A stretch of DNA of 64,000 bases from Xanthomonas sontii. GTDB lineage: Bacteria > Pseudomonadota > Gammaproteobacteria > Xanthomonadales > Xanthomonadaceae. Shown here piece after piece: positions 24,548 through 33,799 of this stretch. How positions within the stretch are numbered: position 1 is the first letter of the stretch; every line of letters begins with the position of its first letter. The notes under the pieces were generated by a model. It did no database searches. It saw only the letters and a list, made by a program, of their open reading frames with translations, and was not told the DNA's origin. The stretch is taken from the NCBI RefSeq assembly GCF_040529055.1, contig NZ_CP132342.1, forward strand, positions 2,726,001-2,790,000. Direction: 5' to 3'. The translations under genes were made by a program, and so were the position numbers.

Positions 24548-26452
24548 ATGATCACGATTACGCTCCCCGACGGCAGCCGCCGCGAATTCGAACACCCCGT
24601 CAGCCCCATGGACGTGGCCCAGTCCATCGGATCAGGCCTGGCCAAGGCGACCATCGCCGGCCAGGTCGACGGCCGCCTGGTCGATGCCTGCGACCTCATC
24701 GACCACGACGCCAGCCTGCGCCTGATTACCGCCAAGGACGCCGAGGGCGTGGAGATCATCCGCCACTCCTGCGCGCACCTGGTCGGCCACGCGGTCAAGC
24801 AGCTGTATCCCGAGGTCAAGATGGTGATCGGCCCGGTCATCGCCGAAGGCTTCTACTACGACATCTACAGCGAGCGCCCGTTCACCCCCGAGGACATGGC
24901 GGCGATCGAGAAGCGCATGCAGGAGCTGATCGCGCAGGACTACGACGTGATCAAGAAGGTCACCCCGCGCGCCGAGGTGATCGAGCTGTTCAAGCAGCGC
25001 GGCGAGGACTACAAGCTGCGCCTGATCGAGGACATGCCCGACGACGTCACCGCGATGGGCCTGTACTACCACCAGGAATACGTGGACATGTGCCGCGGCC
25101 CGCACGTGCCGAACACGCGCTTCCTCAAGGCCTTCAAGCTGACCCGTATCTCCGGCGCCTACTGGCGCGGCGACGCCAAGAACGAGCAGCTGCAGCGCAT
25201 CTACGGCACCGCCTGGGCCGACAAGAAGCAGCTCGAGGCCTACATCCTGCGCATGGAGGAGGCCGACAAGCGCGACCACCGCAAGATCGGCAAGCAGCAG
25301 GACCTGTTCCACCTGCAGGAAGAGGGCCCGGGCCTGGTGTTCTGGCACCCCAAGGGCTGGTCGATCTGGCAGGTGGTCGAGCAGTACATGCGCAAGGTCT
25401 ACCGCGACAGCGGCTACGGCGAGGTGCGCTGCCCGCAGATCCTGGACGTGTCGCTGTGGCAGAAGTCCGGCCACTGGGACAACTACCAGGACAACATGTT
25501 CTTCACCGAGTCGGAGAAGCGCACCTACGCGGTCAAGCCGATGAACTGCCCCGGCCACGTGCAGGTGTTCAACCAGGGCCTGCACAGCTACCGCGACCTG
25601 CCGATCCGCTACGGCGAGTTCGGCGCCTGCCACCGCAACGAGCCGTCCGGCGCGCTGCACGGCATCCTGCGCGTGCGCGGCTTCACCCAGGACGACGGCC
25701 ACATCTTCTGCACCGAGCAGCAGATCGAGGCCGAGGTCACCGCCTTCCACCAGCAGGCGCTGAAGGTGTACGGCGACTTCGGCTTCGACGACATCCAGAT
25801 CAAGATCGCCTTGCGCCCGGAAAAGCGCCTGGGCGACGACGCCACCTGGGACAAGGCCGAGGCCGCCCTGCGCGCCGCGCTCGGCGCCTGCGGCGTGGAG
25901 TGGCAGGAACTGCCGGGCGAGGGCGCCTTCTACGGCCCGAAGATCGAGTACCACCTCAAGGACGCGATCGGCCGCACCTGGCAGCTCGGCACCATGCAGG
26001 TGGATTTCATGATGCCCGGCCGCCTCGGCGCCGAGTACGTGGACGAGCACAGCCAGAAGAAGCATCCGGTCATGCTGCACCGGGCCATCGTCGGGTCGAT
26101 GGAGCGGTTCATCGGCATCCTGATCGAGCATCACGCCGGCATGTTCCCGGCCTGGCTGGCGCCGGTGCAGGCCGTGGTCATGAACATCACGGACGCGCAG
26201 GCAGACTATGTAGACAACGTGCGGAAACTCCTTGCAAATCAAGGCTTCCGCATCGAGGCCGATTTGCGGAACGAAAAAATCGGTTATAAGATTCGCGAAC
26301 ACACGCTGCAGCGGGTGCCGTACCTGTTGGTCGCGGGCGACCGCGAGACGGAAAACGGCGCGATTGCGGTCCGTACGCGATCGGGGGAGGATCTGGGCAC
26401 CATGTCGGTCGCCGCCTTCGCCGAACGGCTGCGCGCCGAGCAGTTGGCGTGA
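24548..26452 (+). CDS. thrS: Threonyl-tRNA synthetase
   Basis: This 634-residue class II synthetase has an N-terminal TGS domain ([10 protein letters not shown]), an editing domain with [11 protein letters not shown] (His73 and His77), and a catalytic core with [19 protein letters not shown] as motif 2 and [18 protein letters not shown] as motif 3. A C-terminal anticodon-binding domain follows. It charges tRNA-Thr in the cytoplasm. The ATG at 24548 gives the conserved N-terminus; the frame open from 24458 covers the leader. It heads the thrS-infC-rpmI-rplT-pheST block typical of proteobacteria. Expression is probably controlled by the Thr-codon leader and hairpin just upstream. Confidence 0.98.
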   Translation: MITITLPDGSRREFEHPVSPMDVAQSIGSGLAKATIAGQVDGRLVDACDLIDHDASLRLITAKDAEGVEIIRHSCAHLVGHAVKQLYPEVKMVIGPVIAEGFYYDIYSERPFTPEDMAAIEKRMQELIAQDYDVIKKVTPRAEVIELFKQRGEDYKLRLIEDMPDDVTAMGLYYHQEYVDMCRGPHVPNTRFLKAFKLTRISGAYWRGDAKNEQLQRIYGTAWADKKQLEAYILRMEEADKRDHRKIGKQQDLFHLQEEGPGLVFWHPKGWSIWQVVEQYMRKVYRDSGYGEVRCPQILDVSLWQKSGHWDNYQDNMFFTESEKRTYAVKPMNCPGHVQVFNQGLHSYRDLPIRYGEFGACHRNEPSGALHGILRVRGFTQDDGHIFCTEQQIEAEVTAFHQQALKVYGDFGFDDIQIKIALRPEKRLGDDATWDKAEAALRAALGACGVEWQELPGEGAFYGPKIEYHLKDAIGRTWQLGTMQVDFMMPGRLGAEYVDEHSQKKHPVMLHRAIVGSMERFIGILIEHHAGMFPAWLAPVQAVVMNITDAQADYVDNVRKLLANQGFRIEADLRNEKIGYKIREHTLQRVPYLLVAGDRETENGAIAVRTRSGEDLGTMSVAAFAERLRAEQLA

Positions 26453-26515
26453 CACCACCCTGGTGCGGACGGAGCCTCCGTCCGCGCCAGTCCGATTCCC
26501 CTGGGAGATTGCAAC

Positions 26516-27040
26516 ATCAGTACCCCTGACAACAAACAGAACCGCAAGAACCAAGAGATCCGCGTGCCGCGCGTGCGCGTGATCGGCGCGGACGGCGAGA
26601 TGGTCGGCGTGTTGACCCGCGACGAAGCGCTGGCGCTGGCCGAAGAGGATGGACTCGATCTGGTCGAGATCCAGCCGCAGGCCGATCCGCCGGTCTGCAA
26701 GATCATGGACTTCGGCAAGTTCAAGTTCGAGCAGCAGAAAAAGGCCAACGAAGCCAAGAAGAAGACCAAGCAGGTCGAGATCAAGGAAATCAAGTTCCGT
26801 CCGGTCACCGACGAAGGCGATTACCAGATCAAGCTGCGCAACATGCGCCGTTTCATCGAGGAAGGCGACAAGGTCAAGGTCAATATCCGTTTCCGCGGCC
26901 GCGAGATGAGCCATCAGGAGCTCGGTCGCGAAATGGCCGCGCGGATCGAGGCCGATCTGGGCGAAGACATCGTCATCGAATCGCGTCCGCGCCTGGAAGG
27001 CCGGCAGATGGTGATGATGATCGCGCCGAAGAAGCGCTGA
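26516..27040 (+). CDS. infC: Translation initiation factor IF-3 (rare ATC start)
   Basis: IF-3 binds the 30S subunit and checks the start codon. Reading back from the conserved [18 protein letters not shown], the frame reaches ATC at 26516, which gives [18 protein letters not shown] as the N-terminus. GGGAG (26503-26507) lies eight bases upstream, and no ATG exists in this frame before the conserved region; the GTG at 26564 would cut off conserved residues. Length is then 174 residues, normal for IF-3. Both domains are present, joined by the lysine-rich linker ([19 protein letters not shown]). A near-cognate AUU/AUC-type start is the known device by which IF-3 represses its own synthesis. Confidence 0.96.
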   Translation: MSTPDNKQNRKNQEIRVPRVRVIGADGEMVGVLTRDEALALAEEDGLDLVEIQPQADPPVCKIMDFGKFKFEQQKKANEAKKKTKQVEIKEIKFRPVTDEGDYQIKLRNMRRFIEEGDKVKVNIRFRGREMSHQELGREMAARIEADLGEDIVIESRPRLEGRQMVMMIAPKKR

Positions 27041-27170
27041 CCCAGTCCAGGATCGCGCCCCGCCCAGTGCGGGCGCGCGGCCGCCTGGGTGCCAACGGCG
27101 CCCACCGACATGGTCATCCCCGCATTTTGCCCCAGCGCAGGCTGCGTGGCGACGCCGTGCGCGCCGTTTT

Positions 27171-27201
27171 CGATTCCCTAGTCCCCATTCTCGATTCCCG
27201 G
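27171..27201. repeat. Short CGATTCCC-type intergenic repeat
   Basis: This 31-nt segment begins CGATTCCC, contains CCCCATTCTC and ends CGATTCCCGG. A very similar 31-nt segment occurs at 29280-29310 between pheS and pheT. It looks like a member of a dispersed Xanthomonadaceae intergenic repeat built from (C)GATTCCC/CCATTC units. Confidence 0.6.
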
Positions 27202-27233
27202 CGCGCCAGTGCGCGCCCACCGAACCGCATGAT

Positions 27234-27262
27234 TTGCAAGGCATTCCAAGCCCTGGCATAAT
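27234..27262 (+). promoter_or_regulatory. Sigma70 promoter of rpmI-rplT
   Basis: TTGCAA (27234-27239) and CATAAT (27257-27262) are separated by exactly 17 nt. This gives an independent start for the two ribosomal protein genes downstream of infC. Confidence 0.7.
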
Positions 27263-27418
27263 GCGCGGCCCAGTTCATCGGGTTTGCCGCTCGCGCGGCA
27301 ATAGGACCCGCCCGGATCCTCAGTGGATCAAGGGCTTACAAGCAGGTAAGGGCACGGACGGAAAGTGTGGCGCAGCCACCGCCCTGACCAGTGACAAAAC
27401 ACCATCAAGGACATTGCA

Positions 27419-27616
27419 ATGCCCAAGATCAAGACCAACCGGGCGGCGGCCAAGCGTTTCCGCAAGACCGCCTCCGGCAAATACAAGGCCGGCCACGCCA
27501 ACCGTAGCCACATCCTCACCAAGAAAGCGACCAAGCGGAAGCGCAACCTGCGGCAGACGAACCACGTCCGTGCCGAGGACGCAGGCCGTCTGGACCGTAT
27601 GCTTCCCTACCTCTGA
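27419..27616 (+). CDS. rpmI: 50S ribosomal protein L35
   Basis: This 65-residue, very basic protein starts [20 protein letters not shown] and continues with [18 protein letters not shown], the unmistakable L35 sequence. AAGGACATTGCA precedes the ATG. It is followed after 10 nt by rplT, in the universal infC-rpmI-rplT order. It is part of the large ribosomal subunit. Confidence 0.98.
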   Translation: MPKIKTNRAAAKRFRKTASGKYKAGHANRSHILTKKATKRKRNLRQTNHVRAEDAGRLDRMLPYL

Positions 27617-27626
27617 GGACTGAACC

Positions 27627-27986
27627 ATGGCTCGAGTCAAGCGTGGCGTCCAGGCGCGCCGTCGTCACAAGAAAGTTCTGAACCTCGCCAAGGGCTACTA
27701 CAACGCCCGTCGCAAGGTCTTCCGCGTCGCCAAGCAGGCGGTGATCAAGGCGCAGCAGTACGCCTACATCGGCCGCAAGCAGAAGAAGCGCAATTTCCGT
27801 TCGCTGTGGATCACCCGCATCAATGCGGCGGCCCGCATCAACGGCATGAGCTACAGCCGTTTCATGAACGGCCTGCTCAAGGCCGGCATCACCCTCGACC
27901 GCAAGGTGCTGGCGGACATCGCCGTGCACGACGCGCAGGGCTTTGCCGCCCTGGCGGAGAAGGCGAAGGGCGCGCTGGCGGCATAA
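27627..27986 (+). CDS. rplT: 50S ribosomal protein L20
   Basis: This 119-residue basic protein has the L20 pattern [36 protein letters not shown] and [20 protein letters not shown]20 is needed early in 50S assembly and in many bacteria represses its own operon by binding the leader mRNA. GAGGACTGAACC precedes the start. A strong terminator-like hairpin follows 70 nt after the stop, before pheS. Confidence 0.98.
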   Translation: MARVKRGVQARRRHKKVLNLAKGYYNARRKVFRVAKQAVIKAQQYAYIGRKQKKRNFRSLWITRINAAARINGMSYSRFMNGLLKAGITLDRKVLADIAVHDAQGFAALAEKAKGALAA

Positions 27987-28056
27987 GTTTGCGAGTCCCT
28001 GCAGAAACCCGTGCGTCCACGTGCGGGGTTTCGGCGGGAGCCATCGCAGGCATGCA

Positions 28057-28092
28057 GGGGAAGGGCGCAAGTCCTTCCCCTTTTGCGTTTTT
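28057..28092 (+). terminator. Terminator/attenuator between rplT and pheS
   Basis: GGGGAAGG (28057-28064) pairs perfectly with CCTTCCCC (28073-28080), loop 8 nt, followed by TTTTGCGTTTTT (28081-28092). It is a textbook intrinsic terminator, placed where E. coli has the pheM-controlled attenuator. A second hairpin, GAAACCC with GGGTTTC, lies just upstream (about 28005-28032) and could be the competing structure. Confidence 0.82.
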
Positions 28093-28178
28093 GGGCACCC
28101 CGGCGACGGGGCGCCTGCCGGGTAGGGAGGTTCCGCATCGGCGGGACACGGTGGCCACGGGTTCGGCCGGAGCAGTGA

Positions 28179-29186
<1,008 letters not shown>

Positions 29187-29203
29187 GGCTGGGAGTCGGG
29201 AAA

Positions 29204-29310
29204 CGGGAATCGGGAATGGGCAAAGCAACGCAAAGGCTCGTTTCCCCTCTCCGTTTCCGTTCCTAGTAGACCGCGTCTTCGATTCCCCATTCTCCATTCC
29301 CGATTCCCGG
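29204..29310. repeat. Palindromic repeat between pheS and pheT
   Basis: The left arm, 29204-29219 (CGGGAATCGGGAATGG), is a perfect 16-bp inverted match of 29294-29309, with a 74-nt spacer. The right half (29280-29310) resembles the repeat at 27171-27201. It looks like a mobile or dispersed intergenic palindrome inserted inside the pheST operon; on the mRNA it would form a long hairpin just before the pheT start. Confidence 0.65.
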
Positions 29311-29317
29311 CCCTTCC

Positions 29318-31696
29318 ATGAAATTCAGCGAAAACTGGCTGCGCAGCCACGTTCCGACCCAGGCCACGCGTGAGCAGCTCACGGCGACCCTGACCGCCAT
29401 CGGCCTGGAGGTCGAGGAGGTCGTGCCGCTCGGCGACGGCCTGCAGCAGGTGGTGGTGGCGCGGATCGTCGAGGCTGCGCCGCATCCCGAGGCCGACCGG
29501 CTGCAGGTGTGCCGGGTCGATGCCGGGCAGGGCGAGCTGCTGCAGATCGTCTGCGGTGCGCCCAATGCGCGCGCGGGTCTGGTCGCGCCGCTGGCGCTGG
29601 TCGGGGCGCAGGTCGGCGGCATCGCGATCAAGCCGGCCAAGCTGCGCGGCGTCGCGTCCAACGGCATGCTGTGCTCGGCCAAGGAGCTGGGCCTGGACAG
29701 CGACGCGTCCGGCCTGTTCGAACTGCCCGACGATGCGCCGATCGGCCAGGCGCTGATCGAGTATCTGGGCCTGCCCGACGCCAGCATCGAGATCAAGCTC
29801 ACCCCCAACCGTGCCGACTGCTTCGGCGTGCGCGGCATCGCCTACGACGTGGCCGCGGCATGCGGCAGCGACGTGCTGCCGTTGGCGGTGACGCCGGCCG
29901 CGGTGAGCAGCGAGCGCACGCTGCCGGTCGCGCTGGACGCGGGCGCCGACGCGCCGCGTTATTGCGGCCGCGTGGTCGAGGACCTGGATCCGGCGGCGAA
30001 GACGCCGCTGTGGATGGCCGAGCGCCTGCGCCGCAGCGGCGTGCGTCCGCTGTCGCTGCTGGTGGACATCACCCAGTACGTGATGCTGGAACTGGGCCAG
30101 CCGATGCATGCGTTCGACCTCGACACGTTGCAGGGCCCGATCGGCGTGCGCCACGCGCGCGGCGGCGAGACCCTGACCCTGCTCGATGGCCGCGAGGCCG
30201 CGCTGGATTCGGCGTTCCTGCTGATCACCGATGCCGATCGGCCGGTGGCGCTGGCCGGGCTGATGGGCGGCCACGCCACCCGCGTGACCGAGACCACCCG
30301 CCACGTGTTCCTGGAGGCCGCGCATTTCGCGCCGGCCGCGATCATGGGCCGCGGGCGCAAGCTCGGCCTGCACACCGATGCCGGTCACCGCTTCGAGCGC
30401 GGCGTGGATCCGGCGCTGCCGCGGCAGGCGCTGGAGCTGGCGACGCGGCTGGTGCTGGAGCTGGCCGGCGGGCGCGCCGGCCCGGTGGTCGAGGCCGCCT
30501 TGCCCGAATTCCTGCCGGCGCCGGCACCGATCGCGCTGCGCCGCGCGCGCATCCTGCGCGTGCTCGGCATCGAGATCGCCGACGCCGACGTCGAGCGCAT
30601 CCTGCGCGCGCTGGGCATGGACGTGGTCGCCTCGGCCGACGGCTGGCAGGTCACCGCGCCGAGTCGCCGCTTCGACATCGCCATCGAAGAGGATCTGATC
30701 GAGGAGCTGGCGCGCATCCACGGCTACGACCGCCTGCCGACCACCTTGCCCGGCGGCGCCACGCGCATCGCCATGGACAGCGAGACCCAACTGGACGAGC
30801 GCAGCGTGCGTCGCCAGTTGCTGGCGCGCGATCTGCTGGAAACCATCAACTACGCCTTCGTCGATGCTGCGCTGCTGGACCAGTGGGGCCTGCACGACGG
30901 GCGCGTGGCCCTGGCCAATCCGCTCAGCGCCGAACTGGCGGTGATGCGTCCGTCGCTGCTGCCGGGGCTGGTCGCCGCGCTGGGCCGCAACGCCGCGCGC
31001 CAGGCCGGGCGCGTGCGCCTGTTCGAACTGGGCAAGGTGTTCGCCGCGGCGGCGGAAGCCGGTGCCGCGCCGACCGAGACCCAGCGGGTGGCGGCCGCGG
31101 TGTGCGGCGATGCCGACGCCCTGCAGTGGGGCCTGCCGGCGCGCAAGGTCGATTTCCACGACCTCAAGGGCGACCTGGACGCCTTGGCCGCAGCCTCCGG
31201 CGCACGCCTGGACTACCGGCCGTCGGCGCACCCGTTCGCGCATCCGACCCGATCGGCCGACGTCTATCGCGACGACGTGCGGATCGGCTGGATCGGCCAA
31301 CTGCATCCGCGGCTGCTGCAGGCGATGCAGATCGACGTCGATGTGCTGGCGTTCGAGCTGGACCTGGCGCCGCTGGCCGCGCGTGCCCTGCCGCGCGCCG
31401 CCGAGCTGTCGCGGTTCCCGTCGGTGCGTCGCGACCTGGCGGTCGTGGTGCCGGACGCGGTGAGTTGGGCGGCGCTGGCGCGCAGCGTGCGCGCGGCGGT
31501 GGGGCCCTTGCTGCGCGAGGTCGTGCTGTTCGACCGCTACGTCGGCGCGGGGGTCGAGGCTGGTTGCAAGAGTCTCGCTATGGGCTTGATTTTGCAGGAC
31601 AACACGCGCACTCTGACAGACCGCGACGTGGAGGCGGTGGTCGCCGATGCGGTGGCCGCGCTGGCGCGGGAACACGACGCGCGGATGCGTGGTTGA
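29318..31696 (+). CDS. pheT: Phenylalanyl-tRNA synthetase beta subunit
   Basis: The 792-residue beta subunit has an N-terminal EMAP/tRNA-binding OB-fold ([20 protein letters not shown]), B3/B4 editing region ([23 protein letters not shown]), B5 DNA-binding-like fold, the degenerate class II core and the C-terminal ferredoxin-like anticodon domain ([17 protein letters not shown]). Length is normal. It completes the heterotetrameric synthetase. It is followed 23 nt later by ihfA, as in other gammaproteobacteria. Confidence 0.98.
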   Translation: MKFSENWLRSHVPTQATREQLTATLTAIGLEVEEVVPLGDGLQQVVVARIVEAAPHPEADRLQVCRVDAGQGELLQIVCGAPNARAGLVAPLALVGAQVGGIAIKPAKLRGVASNGMLCSAKELGLDSDASGLFELPDDAPIGQALIEYLGLPDASIEIKLTPNRADCFGVRGIAYDVAAACGSDVLPLAVTPAAVSSERTLPVALDAGADAPRYCGRVVEDLDPAAKTPLWMAERLRRSGVRPLSLLVDITQYVMLELGQPMHAFDLDTLQGPIGVRHARGGETLTLLDGREAALDSAFLLITDADRPVALAGLMGGHATRVTETTRHVFLEAAHFAPAAIMGRGRKLGLHTDAGHRFERGVDPALPRQALELATRLVLELAGGRAGPVVEAALPEFLPAPAPIALRRARILRVLGIEIADADVERILRALGMDVVASADGWQVTAPSRRFDIAIEEDLIEELARIHGYDRLPTTLPGGATRIAMDSETQLDERSVRRQLLARDLLETINYAFVDAALLDQWGLHDGRVALANPLSAELAVMRPSLLPGLVAALGRNAARQAGRVRLFELGKVFAAAAEAGAAPTETQRVAAAVCGDADALQWGLPARKVDFHDLKGDLDALAAASGARLDYRPSAHPFAHPTRSADVYRDDVRIGWIGQLHPRLLQAMQIDVDVLAFELDLAPLAARALPRAAELSRFPSVRRDLAVVVPDAVSWAALARSVRAAVGPLLREVVLFDRYVGAGVEAGCKSLAMGLILQDNTRTLTDRDVEAVVADAVAALAREHDARMRG

Positions 31697-31719
31697 GAAG
31701 GACAGGGGATAGCAGGGCG

Positions 31720-32019
31720 ATGGCGTTGACCAAAGCGGAAATGGCCGAGCGGTTGTTCGACGAAGTCGGGCTGAACAAGCGCGAGGCCAAGGAATTCGTC
31801 GATGCGTTCTTCGACGTGCTGCGCGATGCGCTCGAGCAGGGGCGGCAGGTGAAGCTGTCCGGTTTCGGCAACTTCGACCTGCGCCGCAAGAACCAACGGC
31901 CCGGCCGCAATCCCAAGACCGGCGAAGAGATCCCGATTTCGGCGCGGACGGTGGTGACCTTCCGCCCCGGACAGAAGCTCAAGGAGCGAGTGGAGGCATA
32001 TGCTGGACCCGGGCAGTAA
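31720..32019 (+). CDS. ihfA: Integration host factor alpha subunit
   Basis: This 99-residue DNA-bending protein has [20 protein letters not shown] and the beta-arm sequence [20 protein letters not shown], diagnostic of IHF-alpha, and paired in the cell with IHF-beta. The ATG at 31720 follows CAGGGG/AGCAGGG. The larger open frame through pheT in another phase is spurious. It overlaps the following MerR-type gene by 20 nt, so the two are coupled. The pheST-ihfA-merR-tRNA-Pro order next to gum is the Xanthomonas arrangement. Confidence 0.98.
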   Translation: MALTKAEMAERLFDEVGLNKREAKEFVDAFFDVLRDALEQGRQVKLSGFGNFDLRRKNQRPGRNPKTGEEIPISARTVVTFRPGQKLKERVEAYAGPGQ

Positions 32020-32356
32020 CCGCGAACTTCCGCCGATTCCGGCCAAGCGCTACTTCACCATCGGTGAGGTCAGCGAGCTGTGCGACGTCAAGCCGCATGT
32101 GCTGCGCTACTGGGAGACCGAATTCCCCAGCCTGGAACCGGTCAAGCGGCGCGGCAACCGGCGCTACTACCAGCGCCACGACGTGCTGATGGTGCGGCAG
32201 ATCCGTAGCCTGCTGTACGAACAGGGCTATACCATCGGCGGCGCACGCCTGCGCCTGGAAGGCGAGGGTGCCCGCCAGGAATCGGCGCTGAGCAATCAGA
32301 TCATCAAGCAGGTGCGGCAGGAGCTGGAAGAAGTCCTGCAGTTGCTGCGGCGGTGA
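32000..32356 (+). CDS. MerR-family regulator (short, YcgE/MlrA type)
   Basis: This 118-residue protein has one MerR winged helix: [22 protein letters not shown], then [32 protein letters not shown] dimerisation helix ([18 protein letters not shown]) follows. There is no C-terminal sensory domain and no metal-binding cysteine pattern. Its start lies inside the end of ihfA. It is the conserved gene between ihfA and tRNA-Pro. A role in controlling the adjacent gum genes has no direct support in the sequence. Confidence 0.9.
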   Translation: MLDPGSNRELPPIPAKRYFTIGEVSELCDVKPHVLRYWETEFPSLEPVKRRGNRRYYQRHDVLMVRQIRSLLYEQGYTIGGARLRLEGEGARQESALSNQIIKQVRQELEEVLQLLRR

Positions 32357-32402
32357 GCCACGGCGGCGCTGCTGCCGCTAGGAATGGCCGCGGCAAACCC
32401 GC

Positions 32403-32408
32403 TATAAT
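32403..32408 (+). promoter_or_regulatory. -10 box of tRNA-Pro
   Basis: A consensus TATAAT lies 52 nt before the mature tRNA 5' end, followed by a GC-rich stretch (CGCCAGCTCGCCGC). No consensus -35 is visible (AGGAAT/TAGGAA at the right distance). Confidence 0.6.
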
Positions 32409-32459
32409 CGCCAGCTCGCCGCAAGGCGGGTCCGCCATGACGGCGGAGACGCAACACAC

Positions 32460-32536
32460 CGGGGTATAGCGCAGCCTGGTAGCGCACTAGTCTGGGGGAC
32501 TAGTGGTCGTCGGTTCGAATCCGGCTACCCCGACCA
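32460..32536 (+). tRNA. tRNA-Pro (anticodon GGG)
   Basis: The 77-nt gene has a full cloverleaf: acceptor CGGGGTA paired with TACCCCG, D stem GCGC/GCGC, anticodon stem CTAGT/ACTAG with loop CTGGGGG (anticodon GGG), T stem GTCGG/CCGGC with TTCGAAT loop, and an encoded CCA end. It reads CCC and CCU proline codons. tRNA genes at this spot are potential integration sites, but no integrase or duplicated tRNA 3' end was seen nearby. Confidence 0.97.
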
Positions 32537-32543
32537 TCTTTCG

Positions 32544-32574
32544 AAGGCCCATGTCCGCGACATGGGCCTTTTTG
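32544..32574 (+). terminator. Terminator of tRNA-Pro
   Basis: AGGCCCATGTC (32545-32555) pairs perfectly with GACATGGGCCT (32559-32569), loop CGC, followed by TTTTG. It is a strong Rho-independent terminator right behind the tRNA. Confidence 0.9.
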
Positions 32575-33106
32575 TTTGGGCGCGTCGGATCGGCGGCGCG
32601 CGTATGGCCGATGTGGGGAATGGGGTGCCCGCCGGGATGGCAATGCGTGTCGGTATCGCGACATAGGGCGATCTGTATCGGCGCAGGGAGGCTGGCGCGT
32701 CGCCGTAGACAAAATGCGCGGGATTGCGCTGTCCCGCGACGAGCTCGTCGCCCCACCAGAGCGGAAAGCCCCGTGGGAACTGAGAGCTACGCAGCGTCAA
32801 TGCATTGACATTGATCACGTTAACATCGCGTCGATGGAGCGTTCACGGGTCCTTGCTACGCTGAATAGCCGGACATGTAGTTGAACCCTCGCGTTACTGC
32901 GTCAAAAAAATGTCGGGTAACGCCTTGGTGGCGGCAGATGCCTGTGCCATAGTGCGTTGCAACACGAAGCTTCGCTGTTGGCCAGGGCCGTTCGTCCCAG
33001 GCAGGAATTGACACCGCAATCATCCTCCGACCGGGAACGGAACCCTGGCCGGCTGGGGGAGTGCGGCGCTTCGAAAACCAATCGACAGAGGGCATCAGCA
33101 TCGCGC
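32575..33106 (+). other. Upstream region of the gum cluster
   Basis: This is a non-coding stretch of 530 nt, less GC-rich than the surroundings, expected to hold the main gum promoter. It contains a perfect 14-bp palindrome (32796-32809) followed by TTGATCA, AT-rich DNA at 32800-32830 and a run of seven A at 32903-32910. No convincing -35/-10 pair was fixed by eye. Frames starting at 32503 and 32957 are not supported as genes. Confidence 0.6.
32796..32809. promoter_or_regulatory. Perfect 14-bp palindrome upstream of gumB
   Basis: GTCAATGCATTGAC reads the same on both strands and lies about 300 nt before gumB; a second short palindrome TTGATCAC/GTTAAC follows immediately. It does not match the Clp/CRP consensus TGTGA-N6-TCACA. 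It may be an operator; the binder is unknown. Confidence 0.4.
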
Positions 33107-33799
33107 ATGGGTAAACTTTCCGTGACCTTCCACTGGGCGCTGGCCCTGTTCTGCCTGGGGCTGCTGTCTGCATGCAGCAGCGGGCCGGCGATGCGTACCG
33201 ACCTGCCGGCGGGCGATCCGCTTGCCGCTTCAATGGGCAAGCCGGAATACCTGCTCGGCCCGGGCGACCTGCTGACGGTCAAGGTGTTCCAGGTCGATGA
33301 CCTGGAACGGCAGGTGCGGGTCGACAACGAGGGCCGCATCTCGCTGCCGCTGATCGGCGACGTGAAGGCCGCCGGCTCCAGCGTCAATGCGCTGCAGAAG
33401 GAGATCGCCGACCGCTACCGCAACGGCTATCTGCAGAACCCGCAGGTGTCGGTGCTGGTCGACGAGTTCACCGGCAACCGGGTCACGGTCACCGGTGCGG
33501 TCAGCGAGCCGGGCATCTATCCCATCCAGGGCTCCGCCTTGACCCTGCAGCAGGCGCTGTCGTTGGGCAAGGGCGTCAGCGACGTGGCCAGCCGCGGCAA
33601 TGTGGTGGTGTTCCGCACCGTCGGTGGACAGAAGATGCTGGCGCGTTTCGATCTGCGCGAGATCCAGAAGGGCGCCGCGCCCGATCCGGCGATCTACGGC
33701 GGCGACATCGTGGTGGTGTACCGCTCCGATGCGCTGGTGTTGCTGCGCACCGTGGTGCAGCTGACCCCGTTCGTGATGGTCTGGAGGGCCTACCGATGA
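33107..33799 (+). CDS. gumB: Xanthan outer-membrane export lipoprotein GumB
   Basis: This 230-residue protein has a signal peptide with lipobox LLSAC (lipid on the Cys near residue 22). A polysaccharide-export (PES/Wza-like) domain (YLLGPGDLLTVKVFQVDDLERQVRVD) and a SLBB repeat follow (RVTVTGAVSEPGIYPIQG). Unlike Wza it lacks the long C-terminal helix that spans the outer membrane. With GumC it forms the export route for the finished polymer. The ATG at 33107 gives the signal peptide; the upstream extension to 32957 does not. Its stop overlaps the gumC start by 4 nt. It is the first gene of the xanthan operon. Confidence 0.96.
   Translation: MGKLSVTFHWALALFCLGLLSACSSGPAMRTDLPAGDPLAASMGKPEYLLGPGDLLTVKVFQVDDLERQVRVDNEGRISLPLIGDVKAAGSSVNALQKEIADRYRNGYLQNPQVSVLVDEFTGNRVTVTGAVSEPGIYPIQGSALTLQQALSLGKGVSDVASRGNVVVFRTVGGQKMLARFDLREIQKGAAPDPAIYGGDIVVVYRSDALVLLRTVVQLTPFVMVWRAYR

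Larger units (their letters stand above)
27041..27418 (+). other. infC-rpmI intergenic leader region
   Basis: These 378 nt hold a short repeat (27171-27201) similar to one between pheS and pheT, and a good sigma70 promoter (27234-27262). About 145 nt of transcribed leader follow before rpmI. The leader could carry an L20-type autoregulatory site, but no specific structure was established by eye. Confidence 0.5.

Noticed and set aside
27943..28125. Small frame with several Phe codons as a pheM-like leader peptide
   Set aside because: It starts inside rplT, and its Phe codons lie within and after the terminator hairpin, not before it as attenuation requires.
32460..32536. tRNA-Pro as an attachment site of a genomic island
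   Set aside because: No integrase gene, no duplicated tRNA 3' end and no compositional break downstream; the gum genes are native in this position.
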